From Liolophura sinensis (Eukaryota > Mollusca > Polyplacophora > Chitonida > Chitonidae), in NCBI RefSeq assembly GCF_032854445.1, contig NC_088295.1, positions 76,414,028 through 76,478,027 on the forward strand: DNA of 64,000 bases. Reading direction: 5' to 3'. Under the pieces are notes generated by a model. That model was given only the letters and a program-made list of their open reading frames with translations, searched no databases and was not told where the DNA came from. A program made the translations under genes and the position numbers. Shown here one piece after another: positions 49,742 through 61,595 of the stretch; within the stretch, counting starts at the first letter, position 1, and each line of letters begins with the position of its first letter.

Positions 49742-51307
49742 CTGGTGATACAGTTTAATACATCAATTTCAGAACCAGAGGCCATATATATAGGATGTCT
49801 GATGTCCCGTATAAGTCATCTCTCCCTCCTAAACACTACTGGTGAGACACGTTAATACATCAATTCCCGAACCCGAGACCATACATATAGGATGTCTGAT
49901 GTCCCGGATAAGTCATCTCTCACTCCTAAACAGTACTGGTGAGACACGTTAATACATCAATTTCCGAACCCGAGGCCATACATATAGGATGTCTGATGTC
50001 CCGAATACGTCAATTTTGACTCCAAAACACTACTGGTGAGACACGTTAATACATCAATTTCCGAACCCGAGGCCATACATATAGGATGTCTGATGTCCCA
50101 AATACGTTTATTCGGGTTCCCGAACCCGAGGCCATACATATAGGATGTCTGATGTCCCGGATAAGTCAACTCCAACTTCAAAACACCACTGGTGGGACAC
50201 GTTAATACATCAATTCTTGAACATGATACCATACTTATAGGACGTTTGATGTCGCAGAGGCGTCAGTGGCAAGTCTAAATTTAGACGTCGAATCACCTCG
50301 AATGTACCTCTGCAACCACGCATAATTACACATTTTCCTGAACGAAAATGTCTGATGTCCCTAATACGTCAATTCTGACTCCAAAACACTACTGGTGAGA
50401 CACGTTAATACATCAATTCCCGAACCTGAGACTATACATATAGGATGTCTGATGTCCCGGATAAGTCATCTCCTACTCCAAAGCACTACTGGTGAGACAC
50501 GTTAATACATCAATTTCCGAACCCGAGGCCATACACATAGGATGTCTGATGTCCCGAATACGTCCATTCCGACTCCTAAACAGTACTGGTGAGACACGTT
50601 AATACCTCAATCCCAGAACCCGAGGCCATACATATAGGATGTCTAATGACCCGAATACGTCAATTCTGACTCCAAAACACTACTGGTGAGGCACGTTAAT
50701 GCATCATTTTTCAGAACCTGGGACAATGCATATAGGATGTCTGATGTCCCGAATACGTTTATTCTGACTCAAAAACACTACTTGTGGGAAACTTTAATAC
50801 CTAAATTCCCAAACCCGAGGCCATACATATAGGATATCTGATGTCCCGAATACGTCAATTTTGACTCCAAAACACTACTGGTGAGACACGTTAATACATC
50901 AAATCTCAAACCCGAGACCATACATATAGGACGTTTGATGTCAATTCCCGAACCCGAGGCCATACATATAGGATGTCTAATGACCCGAATACGTCAATTC
51001 TGACTCCAAAACACTACTGGTGAGACGCGTTAATACATAAATTCCCGAACCCGAGACCATACATGTAGGATGCCTGATGTCCCGAATACGTCAATTCCGA
51101 CTCCAAAACACTACTGGTGAGACACGTTAATACATCAATTCCTGAATCCGAGGCCATACATATAGGATATCTGATGTCCCGAATACGTGAATTTTGACTC
51201 CAAAACACTGCTGGTGAGACACGTTAATACATCAATTCCCGAACCCGATACCATACATACAGGATGTCTGATGTCCCGGATAAGTCATCTCCTACTCCAA
51301 AACACTG
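49742..51307 (+). repeat. 1566-bp higher-order repeat, copy 2
   Basis: Direct tandem copy of 48176-49741. Its end is followed by monomers carrying cacattaatatatcaattc and gtctcatgtcctgg, which take part in a second, 1054-bp duplication. Confidence 0.9.
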
Positions 51308-52620
51308 CTGGTGAGACACATTAATATATCAATTCCCGAACCCGAGGCCATACATATAGGATGTCTCATGTCCTGGATAAGTCATCTCTCTCTCCTAAAC
51401 ATTACTGGTGAGATACGTTAATACATCAATTCCCGAACCCGAGACCATACATATAGGATATTTCATGTCCTGGATAAGTCATCTCTCACTCCTAAACACT
51501 ACTGGTGAGACACGTTAATACATCAATTCCCGAACCCGAGAGTATACATGTAGGATGTCTGATGTCCCGAATACGTCAATTTTGACTCCAAAACACTACT
51601 GGTGAGACACGTTAATACATCAAATCTCAAACCCGAGACCATACATATAGGACGTTTGATGTCAATTCCCGAACCCGAGGCCATACATATAGGATGTCTA
51701 ATGACCCGAATACGTCAATTATGACTCCAAAACACTGTTGGTGAGACACGTTAATGCATCAATTCCCGAACCCGAGACCATACACATAGGATATCTGATG
51801 TCCCGAATACGTCAATTCTGACTCCAAAACACTACTTGTGGGAAACTTTAATACCTAAATTCCCAAACCCGAGGCCATACACATAGGATATCTGATGTCC
51901 CGAATACGTCAATTTTGACTCCAAAACACTACTGGTGAGGCACGTTAATACATCAAATCTCAAACCCGAGACCATACATATAGGACGTTTGATGTCAATT
52001 CCCGAACCCGAGGCCATACATATAGGATGTCTAATGACCCGAATACGTCAATTCTGACTCCAAAACACTACTGGTGGGACGCGTTAATACATAAATTCCC
52101 GAACCCGAGACCATACATGTAGGATGCCTGATGTCCCGAATATGTCAACTCCGACTCCAAAACACTACTGGTGAGACACGTTAATACATCAATTCCTGAA
52201 TCCGAGGCCATACATATAGGATATCTGATGTCCCGAATACGTGAATTTTGACTCCAAAACACTGCTGGTGAGACACGTTAATACATCAATTCTCGAACCC
52301 GAGACCATACAAATAGGATGTCTGATGTCCCGGATAAGTCATCTCCTACTCCTAAACACTGTTGGTGAGACACATTAATATATCAATTCCCGAACCCGAG
52401 GCCATACATATAGGATGTCTCATGTCCTGGATAAGTCATCTCTCACTCCTAAACATTACTGGTGAGAGACGTTAATACATCAATTCCCGAACCCGAGACC
52501 ATACATATAGGATGTTTCATGTCCTGGATAAGTCATCTCTCACTCCTAAACACTACTGGTGAGACACGTTAATACATCAATTCCCGAACCCGAGACTATA
52601 CATGTAGGATGCCTGATGTC
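50500..52620 (+). repeat. 1054-bp higher-order duplication
   Basis: Blocks about 50500-51560 and 51560-52620 correspond at an offset near 1054 bp, for example the truncated joins at 50940 and 51995, and the tcatgtcctggataagtc monomers at 51365 and 52420. It overlaps the 1566-bp unit, so at least two exchange events occurred. Confidence 0.75.
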
Positions 52621-52975
52621 CCGAATACGTCAATTCCGACTCCAAAACATTACATCAATTCCCGAACCCGAGACTATACATGTAGGATGCCTGATGTCCC
52701 GAATACGTGAATTTTGACTCCAAAACACAGCTGGTGAAACACGTTAATACATCAATTCCCGAACCCGAGACCATACAAATAGGATGTCTGATGTCCTGGA
52801 TAAGCCATCTCCGACTCCTAAACACTACTGGTGAGACACGTTAATACATCAATTCCCGAACCCGAGGCCATACATATAGGATGTCTGACGTCCCGGATAA
52901 GTCAACTCCAACTCCAAAACACCACTGGTGGACACGTTAATACGTCAATTCTTGAACATGATACCATACTTATAG

Positions 52976-53073
52976 GACGTTTGATGTCACAGAGGCGTCA
53001 GTGGCAAGTCTAAATTTAGACGTCAAATCACCTCGAATGTACCTCTGCAACCACGCATAATTACACATTTTCC
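52976..53073 (+). repeat. Right boundary sequence of the satellite
   Basis: Same 98-bp sequence as the two internal insertions, with a few substitutions. After cacattttcc it diverges into unique flank (gaaagaaaaaaagaaac), whereas internal copies continue into gaacgaaaatgtctgatg and more monomers. Confidence 0.85.
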
Positions 53074-54145
53074 AGAAAGAAAAAAAGAAACACTAATGAG
53101 TTTTCAGCTTGCGGTTTACAGCTGTTTATATAGCTCACCTAGAGCCAAATTATGCAGAAGATCGCTGATGTTTCTGGACGTTTCTGTTACTTACATCTGT
53201 AATCATTCTACAGGACTGGAAGTGGATAGGTGGATTGTTCAAACGGTGCGTGTCAGACAGAACGCTATCGACATGCCTGTAACAAGTGTCAATCATCGGT
53301 TACTGCAACTCTCAGTCTGATTCATTATCATGTTATTCTGACAGAAGGCCATTTAAACGCTATTTACTACAACCATCTATTGGTATGCAATATCACTGTG
53401 TGGGTCATGCATTTCGCTATGCAGTGTCATCGTGATGGTTATGCCTTTCACACCGCTGACTCCAGATATATTTGAAAACATTACATATATATCATGCTTC
53501 ATGAATGCTAAATTATTCATGAATTCTTTGCTTGCAAAGCGACTATGCATTTGTCAAAATCTTGCATTTAAAACAAAACAAAAAACACAAATTTGTTAAA
53601 CACACAGATATAAAGGTATTGTACTTATTTGAACTATATCCTGGGAAAAGAAGGACAAAGTTACTGTTCTAACTGACACCCCCCCCCCCCCCCCCCCGGC
53701 GAAAGTTTGGAAGCATTAGGAGTCATTTCAGCTCGTGAAGTTGAATAAAATTGTCACACAACACAAGATACGTACACTCCATATGATCCACAAATGCATC
53801 TACCTGAAGCCCACGAGAATAACTGTCATGTTTTCTGGCGTAACCTAAGTGAAGGGGTGTAGGAACATTGTAGCTGATTGGCGAGCAAAGCGGAGGTGGG
53901 GGTGGGTGGTGGTGGCGTGTGTAGAGTATGGGATGTAACGAAAACAGTATCGGGAGGCTAGTTGTCATGGAAGACGACCGCTGCGTGGTTGCCGTCTTTC
54001 AAGAAAGTGCCACTGATCCCGGAAGTGTACTCGTCATATGTCATCAGAATAATTAGGATAGAGTCGCATTTCAGCAAGTATTATAGAGCCATTCCAGGTG
54101 ATCAGTCTTAATCTGCGTGTCAAATCTGTCAGGCGAAACCGTGTT
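53074..54145. other. No gene recognised; poly(C) run
   Basis: AT-rich unique sequence with a run of about 18-20 C near 53680-53698. Short open frames on both strands lack support. Confidence 0.45.
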
Positions 54146-54147
54146 AC

Positions 54148-54240
54148 TTTTGAATTTTACAGGTCGGTGTTTAGAAATGGATATTGCCATCAGCGACTTG
54201 GAACATCCAACACACGATCGGTATCCCAAAGTCAGAGTTG
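54148..54240 (+). repeat. Short relic resembling the Naiad terminal tail
   Basis: tttagaaatggatattgcca, gcgacttggaacatcc and gatcggtatccc follow ttttggaaatggatcttgcg, ggacttggaacgccc and gaatggtatacg at 33675-33740. Fewer than 100 bp are recognisable. Confidence 0.35.
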
Positions 54241-56565
54241 ACTCTAATTTTTAAATCCTCATATTTCATATTTGTGTGTTTATTAACAAAGGTCCGTGAG
54301 AGTCCAAGACCATAAGGCATGAGTAAAAGCCGGGTACTTCGCTTGAACAAAAAGTGGCCCAATATATATCTGAACAAAGGAGTTCTGATTTAAAACTGAC
54401 ATCTCAATCATTCTAAACGGGCCTGTAGGCTAGAGGCAAAAAGAGAATGGATGCAGTGTGGGACTTCCCATAACTGTAATACTGAAGTACAAAAATCCGG
54501 AAAAAGTGCAACAGGAAAAGGTTATGTAGTGGGCGTTTTGTGTGAATAGAGGAGGTATCAACATTTGGCACGAAAATATCGACCAGAATCGGAGGTAGCA
54601 AATGGTTTCGTTTCCATAAGACCGTTCACGATATAAGATTGCTCTCCGTACTTCGACTTAAACAAGATTTTTCTCTGAATCATTACTGGGAGCACTATTA
54701 TCAGTTTTAATGGGATCAAGGAAATAGCGAAAAAATAGTTTTTTGAATAGTTTAGAAAAAAACGTACAAACAAACTACCAACAAGGCATTCGAGAGTCAA
54801 AATCCTCAACCATACGTCGCTGAGAAGTCCAACTAATCTTCTGCTTACAATGCCTTCAAAAGATCTTTCCAGACCTTCTGAGATACCTACTATCACAGCT
54901 GGTTTTACAATTTCATCTTTTTAAACGACTCAGTTAGGAGAACAATCCTGCCGTATTGCTGAATAAGATACTTCTGGCCTGTCTGTGGCGGGGAGAGAGG
55001 AGGGGGAAAGGGCAATGAGACTCCTTATATACAGTAATGATTCAATGAGCACCGACGAAATGTCTGTTTCTAGCTAGTCTTTATCATTTGATGAGCAACA
55101 TAAATATCATGTGACGCCGCACGACCCGTGACAAGAATAGTTTGTGGTACATTAAACATACTCTTCTATAGCGGAAGATCACTAATGTTCTATTGCCCAA
55201 TCAGCTATCAGCATAAATCTGGCCAAATGCCAAGAAATCTTGTCATTTGTATGAATACAAACTTTGTTGTGAGGCTGTATGACTCGTATACGTCTTTCTC
55301 TCATGTGTGTATTTACGCTATCTGAGTTCTTGAGAGTAAGCAGCCTGGTCCTAAACTTGTCCAAATTTATTATCCCTCTTCCGTTGTTGGACGAGAAGGT
55401 TAGTCACAGGGTGACTTCAAACAATGTTGCTATTCTTAAGCCGATTTCTTACGCTAAAGCGCTACACTATTCTTCTGTTTCCTCAAACGTCATTGATCCT
55501 CACGTCCCCAGACGGTTGGGACTACATTTAACTTGTTTTCTTCTAGAAATCGCACTGTATTCCCAAACCAAATATAGTCACTTTTATGGATCCCAATATT
55601 TATGCCTCAAGTCTTGTCATGTTGTTAAGCACGATAAAATTGATAAACAGGATTCATGTAGAATTGGCGAGTATATGACGATGGAAACTCGAAAGTTTAA
55701 TTTGAATGACTATGTGTTTATCTCTGCTCTTGTGTGTATTCAGCAGCTTCTGGCCAACATCGAGGGAATATGTCTGAATCCTCGGGTCTAGAGCCCTGTT
55801 CACGCCACCCAACTTGCTGGCGATCAGGCTTCATTAGGCATATATTGACGTCTAATTTTCACACCGATCCAAAACTCTGGTAATTACGTTTACTGTAGTG
55901 GTGGCTGGTACGCCATGCTCCAGGGAAGACGGAGAGCGGGCAATCTCGTGGAGTCAAGGCACTGTAACAAACGATCTAATGTGAAATCTGACTTAATCGT
56001 TGGGGTAATCAACCGCAAAATTGATCAGCCTCTACCCTCTACCACCCCCGTGACGGAAATGAAGTGGGCATGCATGCCTGATGTATGGGGAGACGCCACG
56101 GAGCGCCGACCAGTTCGCTCACTAAAACAGTGAAGCGGCGCCCAGGGGCATCTTTAGCAACCTATCCTCCAAGATGTGCTCCTCTTTGTTATAAAAAGCT
56201 AATGGTCTTGGTTAAGGGGATTCTATATTCGTCTCACGCGTTCGACTTCTCTCGAGGAGAGAATAAGTACGCATTAGGAAATAACAAACAGTTAAGGTTA
56301 ATCTTGGTGTTTAATCCACGCTCTCTCGTGTTGCAGACAGTCAAAAGCCCATAAACCCTTGATTCTTTGAAGTGCAGTTTGTAATGTTTATCTCAGATGA
56401 AACGTTTACATCACAAGACTGATAATCAGACACAGGTCTTTTGGGTCCTCCAGCATGCAATGCTTTCTTTAAATGTTTTTGAAGAAAAATGAAGAATTGA
56501 CATGCACATGAATTGGTTTTGCATGAAAGGTAAGTAGATAGCAAAAATAAAATAAGAATTCCACA
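54241..56565. other. Unassigned sequence with two longer open frames
   Basis: Two plus-strand open stretches stand out, 55279-55791 (170 codons) and 55915-56133 (72 codons, GC-richer, containing DLIVGVINRKIDQPLPSTTP and ending VRSLKQ). Neither has a recognised domain or a convincing splice context. The first may be chance; the second could be a terminal exon. A minus-strand frame (54558-54896) is hydrophobic but unsupported. Confidence 0.2.
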
Positions 56566-56567
56566 AA

Positions 56568-56950
56568 GTACTGAGGAGATTTAAGACAGCACTAATCTTC
56601 TTCCACCGAGTACTGAGGAGATTCAACACAGCGCTAAGCTTCTTCCATCGAGTACTGAGGAGATTCAACACAGCACTAAGCTTCTTCCACCGAGTACTGG
56701 GGAGATTCAACACAGCACTAAGCTTCTTCCACCGAGTACTGAGGAGATTCAACACAGCACTAACCTTCTTCCACCGAGTACTGAGGAGATTCAACACAGC
56801 ACTAAGCTTCTTCCACCGAGTACTGAGGAGATTCAACACAGCACTAACCTTCTTCCACCGAGTACTGGGGAGATTCAACACAGCACTAAGCATCTTCCAC
56901 CGAGTACTGGGGAGATTCAACCAGCACTAAGCTTCTTCCACCGAGTACCG
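56568..56950. repeat. 42-bp tandem array, subfamily M1
   Basis: About nine units, each made of two related 21-bp halves beginning gtactgaggagattcaaca and gcactaagcttcttccacc. Copies differ at few positions, and one unit is 2 bp short. A stop-free 14-residue repeat reads on the minus strand because 42 is divisible by three. Confidence 0.95.
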
Positions 56951-57090
56951 AGCATGCCACGCCCACCGTATTTTGTGCTTCACAAATGTCCAAAATTGAG
57001 CAGCCAGAACTTACCGTGCGACTGCTATGTTGTACCATTTAGTTCACGATTGCACTGCCTTGAGAAGCCATTGACCATGTGGTATGAAAT

Positions 57091-58150
57091 TACTACTCAA
57101 TACTGAACATTTTCCACACTGTACAGAGCAACTTCTACTCAATACTGAACATTTTCCCACACTGTACAAAGCAACTTGTACTCAGCGTTGAACATTTTCC
57201 ACACTGTACAGAGCAACTTGTACTCAGTACTGAACATTTTCTACACTGTACAAAGCAACTTGTACTCAGTACAGAACATTTCCACACTGTGCAAAGCAAT
57301 TTATACTCAGTACTGAACATTTTCCCACACTGTACGAAGCAACTTGTACTCAGCATTGAACATTTTCCACACTGTACAGAGCAACTTGTACTCAGTACTG
57401 AACATTTTCCACACTGTACAAAGCAACTTGTACTCAGTACTGAACATTTTCCACACTATACAAAGCAGCTTGTACTCAATACTGAACATTTTCCACACTT
57501 TACAAAGCATCTTGTCCTCTGTACTGAACATTTTCCACATTGTACAAAGCAACTTGTACTCAGCACTGAACATTTTCTACACTGTACAAAGCAACTTGTA
57601 CTCAGTACTGAACATTTTCCACACTGTACAAAACAGCTTCTACTCAATACTGAACATTTTCCACAATGCACAAAGCAACTTGTACTCAGTACTGAATATT
57701 TTGCACACTGTACACAGCAACTTGTACTGCATACTGAACATTTTGCACACTGTACAAAGCAACTTGTACTCAGTACTGAATATTTTGCACACCGTACAAA
57801 GCAACTTGTACTGCATACTGAACATTTTGCACACTGTACAAAGCAACTTGTACTCAGCATTGAATATTTTGCACACCGTACAAAGCAACTTGTACTCAGT
57901 ACTGAACATTTTCCTCACAGTACAAAGCATCTTGTCCTCTGTACTGAACATTTTCCACATTGTACAAAGCAACTTGTACTCAGCACTGAACATTTTCCTC
58001 ACAGTACCAAGCAACTTGTACTCAGTACTGAACATTTTGCACACTGTACACAGCAACTTGTACTCAGTACTGAACATTTTCCAGACTGTACAGAGCAACT
58101 TGTACTGCATACTGAACATTTTCCATACTGTACAAAGCAACTTGTACACA
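57091..58150. repeat. 42-bp tandem array, subfamily M2
   Basis: About 25 units of 42 bp with halves gtactgaacattttccaca and gtacaaagcaacttgtact. Variants (ttttgcacac, cttgtcctctgtactg, tactgcatactg) alternate in blocks. Open frames of 250-350 codons occur on both strands and cross into the next array, as expected from the period. Confidence 0.95.
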
Positions 58151-58420
58151 GTGCTGAGCATCTTCCACACAGTTATGAACTACTTCACACAGTGTTGAGC
58201 AGCTTACACACAGTAATGAGCAACTGCCACACAACAATGAATAATTTCCACGCAGTACTGAACAGATTCCACACAGTGCTGAGCTGCTTCCACACAACAC
58301 TGAGCAGCTGCTCGTCAATACTGAGATGTACCATTCAATACTGAGCTGCTTCCACACAACACTGCGCAGCTGCTCCTCAATACATCTGTGTACTCATCTG
58401 CACACAGAACTGAGTAGCTG
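58151..58420. repeat. Degenerate 21-bp junction zone
   Basis: Here the repeat shows a plain 21-bp rhythm, such as gtgttgagcagcttacac, gtaatgagcaactgccac and gtgctgagctgcttccac, without a fixed 42-bp dimer. It joins M2 to M3 and looks like the least homogenised, perhaps ancestral, form. Confidence 0.8.
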
Positions 58421-59150
58421 CATCACAGTACTGATCTGCTGTCAGACAGTACTTAGTCAATTCCACACAGTACTGAGCTGCTGTCAAACAGTGCTTAGTC
58501 ACTTCCACACAGTACTGATCTGTTGTCAGACAGTACTTAGTCAATTCCACATAGTACTGAGCTGCTGTCAGACAGTAATTAGTCAATTCCACACAGTACT
58601 GAGCTGCTGTCATACAGTGCTTAGTCACTTCCACACAGTACTGATCTGCTGTCAGACAGTACTTAGTCACTTCCACACAGTACTGAGCTGCTTTCAGACA
58701 GTACTTAGTCAATTCCACACAGTACTGAGCTGCTGTCATACAGTGCTTAGTCACTTCCACACAGTACTGATCTGCTGTCAGACAGTACTTAGTCACTTCC
58801 ACACAGTACTGAGCTGCTTTCAGACAGTACTTAGTCAATTCCACACAGTACTGAGCTGCTGTCAAACAGTGCTTAGTCACTTCCACACAGTACTGATCTG
58901 CTGTCAGACAGTACTTAGTCACTTCCACACAGTACTGATCTGCTGTCAGGCAGTACTTAGTCAATTCCACACAGTACTGAGCTTCTGTCAAACAGTGCTT
59001 AGTCACTTCCACACAGTACTGATCTGCTGTCAGACAGTAATTAGTCAGTTCCACACAGTACTGAGCTGCTGTCAAACAGTGCTTAGTCACTTCCACACAG
59101 TACTGATCTGCTGTCAGGCAGTAATTAGTCAATTCCACATAGTACTGAGC
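58421..59150. repeat. 42-bp tandem array, subfamily M3
   Basis: About 17 units with halves gtactgatctgctgtcagac and gtacttagtcacttccacac. Variants (agctgctttcag, agtcaattccac) recur in an ordered way, hinting at higher-order blocks. Confidence 0.95.
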
Positions 59151-59435
59151 AGCTCTCAAACAGTACTAAGCTGCTGTCACATAGTACTGAGCAGCTCTCA
59201 TACAGTACTAAGCTGCTGTCACATAGTACTGAGCAGCTCTCATACAGTACTAAGCTGCTGTCACACAGTACTGAGCAGCTGTCATACAGTACTGAGCTAC
59301 TGTCACACAGTACTGAGCAGCTCCTATACAGTACTGAGTTGCTGTCACACAGTACTGAGCAGCTCCTATACAGTACCAAGCTGATGTCAAACAGTACCAA
59401 GCTGCTGTCACACAGTACTGAGCAGCTCCTAAGTA
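59151..59435. repeat. 42-bp tandem array, subfamily M4
   Basis: About seven units with halves gtactgagcagctctcatac and gtactaagctgctgtcacat. Some are replaced by agctcctatacagtac. The array ends abruptly at cctaagtatgtaac. Confidence 0.95.
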
Positions 59436-60140
59436 TGTAACAAAGCTCTAACAAATGTGATCCCAGGCAGTATTGTATTGCTTAAGACAACAAAATGACT
59501 TGAATCAAGAATACTAATTCGAATCAACATGAGACAAGAATCCATCAAGCGCCTCTGCACATGTTATTTCTGTAGAAGTTCTGTGTACATCCTCTCATCC
59601 ACACATATTAATAGACATTTAAATCAAATAACACTAAAAGTTATCTGTTTCGACGCATTGGTTCACAGCGAGCCTGTATGTTTGTAGTTGGCTCCCTCTT
59701 GGCAATCGTCTTTGGGCGGTAATTTTATACGTGATTATATCATTCGACGCTATTTATTTATTGGCAGCAAATTATCAGATTAATGTATTTTTATAGAGCT
59801 GTTCAGCAGTCATAAGGAACAAGTCAAAATACAGATCTGTCATGATTATGCATAACGAATAGTGAGTATTTTCGTGACAAATTACGAGTAAGAACATGCG
59901 GTGAAGATTAAAACGTGGAACTGGTTTGAAAATCGATACAAACACTTGCCTAAATTGAATCCCTGACAAGTTATGAAAGAATATTCTATTGTATGCTCCA
60001 GTTACAATGTGGCTGATGTAAAAAAAAACAACATCGAATAGGTTATTTTGGAGTAGAAAGATTTTCACATGTTCGCCGCCATAAGACGGAGCCGACAATG
60101 ATATGGTGATTTTGATCGTCCGTTCGTATCCGCGCCCAGT
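59436..60140. other. No gene recognised
   Basis: Unique AT-rich sequence between two tandem repeat regions. A minus-strand 107-codon frame (59775-60098) has no recognisable domain. Confidence 0.45.
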
Positions 60141-61320
60141 ACATATATCTAATTGATTTTCATCTGAAGTTTTGTCTTTTGTGTATGCATATTGTCACTC
60201 ATACTTAACCATTTTCACGCTTTTCATATCCACCCGGTCGTCATTTTTCCTGTACATTGTATATTCTGTATAAAGAGATATGACTGAATGTATAGTCTAA
60301 AACTCCATTTGTTTCCCATATTCAGTTTCCATTTTTTATGGATACATTGATGCAGAGGTTACGATGTGTCACGACTTACATTTTTTCATTTAAGCAACCG
60401 TGGTAACCAGATTTTGATTTCCATGGTATCTACTATATGATAGGTATGAACTTTGTGTCCAGGCTAAACACAAATTTGTTTCGCATATACAATTTTAAAT
60501 CTTTGATAATAAATTGATACATAGGATGTGTTGCGACTTTTGTCTTACGGTTGTCACGGCAACCAGATCATAAATATATGTTACCACGAGAGAGGGCTAT
60601 ATCTCCTATTGTTTCTCATGTGCAGTTTCCAGTTTTGGTATATATAAACACAGGGATGACGAGATGATTTTTCGTGCATTACATTTATTCATTTTCGCGG
60701 GTGCCGTTATAACAGTACTGCTACTCACATTTGTTAATTTTCACTCGGCATATAGTATACACTATATAAATAGATGTGACGTCGCGTCCGGGCTACAACT
60801 ACACCACTGTTCGCCATGAGCAGTTTTCATTTTTGGTGGATACATAGATACAGAGCTGACGTGTCGCGCATTACATTTGTTCCTTTTCGAGGTTACCAAA
60901 ATTGTAAAAAAATTCCCATTTACGTGAGATATAAAGTATGGATATGCGTGGACTTCGTTTAAGTACTAGAACAACAACTGCTTGTACAGTTTTATTTTGT
61001 ACAGTTCTTGGATACAAAGGTTCAGAGGGAGATACATAGATATACATGTAGAGATGATGTGTCGCGCCTCACATTTGCGCTGTTACTACCATAGCCAGTT
61101 TCTCTATGTCTACAATGTAGATACTTGTACGTTTGAGCTGGAGTCTGAGTTACAACTCCAACTGTTTTGTTTGTGCTGTTTTGGTTTTTAGTAGATGCAT
61201 ATTCTAGATATAAAGATGATAATATGTCGGACCTCTCCGTGGGTGCTATGGTAAATAAACTGACATTTTCTTCCCTGCATCTACTATGTAAATATGAATA
61301 TATTTGCTAGACCGTATATC
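60141..61320 (+). repeat. Highly degenerate tandem repeat of about 175-190 bp
   Basis: About six decayed units. Each carries a motif like gatgtgtcgcgcattacatt, then ggttaccgtggtaacc-like sequence, then gtccaggcta, cagttttcatttttgg and gatacatagatacag. The gtgtc-like motif falls near 60364, 60526, 60670, 60858, 61048 and 61223. Divergence is much higher than in neighbouring arrays, so this is an old, no longer homogenised array. Confidence 0.65.
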
Positions 61321-61439
61321 GTCCTCATTTTAATTCTTCTAGCAATACACTCTTCAATGCATAGTAAAAACCCTTTTGTTTGAAACCATTCTGTTTGGTA
61401 AGCATTCGAGGCTATCTTGCATTCATTTATTAACTTTCT

Positions 61440-61595
61440 TACTCATTCTTCCTATATTCGGTTCCAACCTGCGGATTACCGTAGGTTTCCCCCAGATTTC
61501 TGCCCGGTTTCCTCCCATCATAATGCCGGTCGCTTTAGTATAAGTGAAATATTCTTGAGAAAGGCGTAAAACATCAATCAAATCAAATCATGTCC
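61440..61595 (+). repeat. SINE family S1, 3' half
   Basis: ccaacctgcggattaccg, ctgcccggtttcctccca, gtataagtgaaatattctt and gcgtaaaacatcaatcaaat place it in the same family as 18425-18655. The tRNA-like head is missing. Confidence 0.7.

Larger units (their letters stand above)
47540..52975. repeat. 97-bp satellite array
   Basis: About 56 tandem monomers of 97 bp. Shared blocks are gaacccgag(a/g)ccatacat, ataggatgtctgatgtcc, cactactggtgagacac and gttaatacatcaatt. Two variants of the middle alternate: ggataagtcatctc-ctactcc and gaatacgtcaattc-cgactcc. The unit is not a multiple of three, so minus-strand reading frames of 60-90 codons arise only where copies are shortened or joined and are not genes. 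Higher-order duplications are annotated separately. Confidence 0.95.

Noticed and set aside
47540-52975. Series of 60-90 codon minus-strand frames with a repeated peptide
   Set aside because: They sit in a 97-bp satellite not divisible by three, and identical peptides recur only because the DNA blocks are duplicated.
55279-55791. 170-codon plus-strand open frame
   Set aside because: The longest non-repeat frame outside the Naiad, but with no domain, splice support or clear coding bias. Kept only as unassigned sequence.
57289-59384. Open frames of 351 and 352 codons on the plus strand and up to 260 codons on the minus strand
   Set aside because: They lie entirely in 42-bp tandem repeats. A stop-free unit whose length is divisible by three stays open indefinitely on both strands. 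There is no signal peptide, domain or conserved start.
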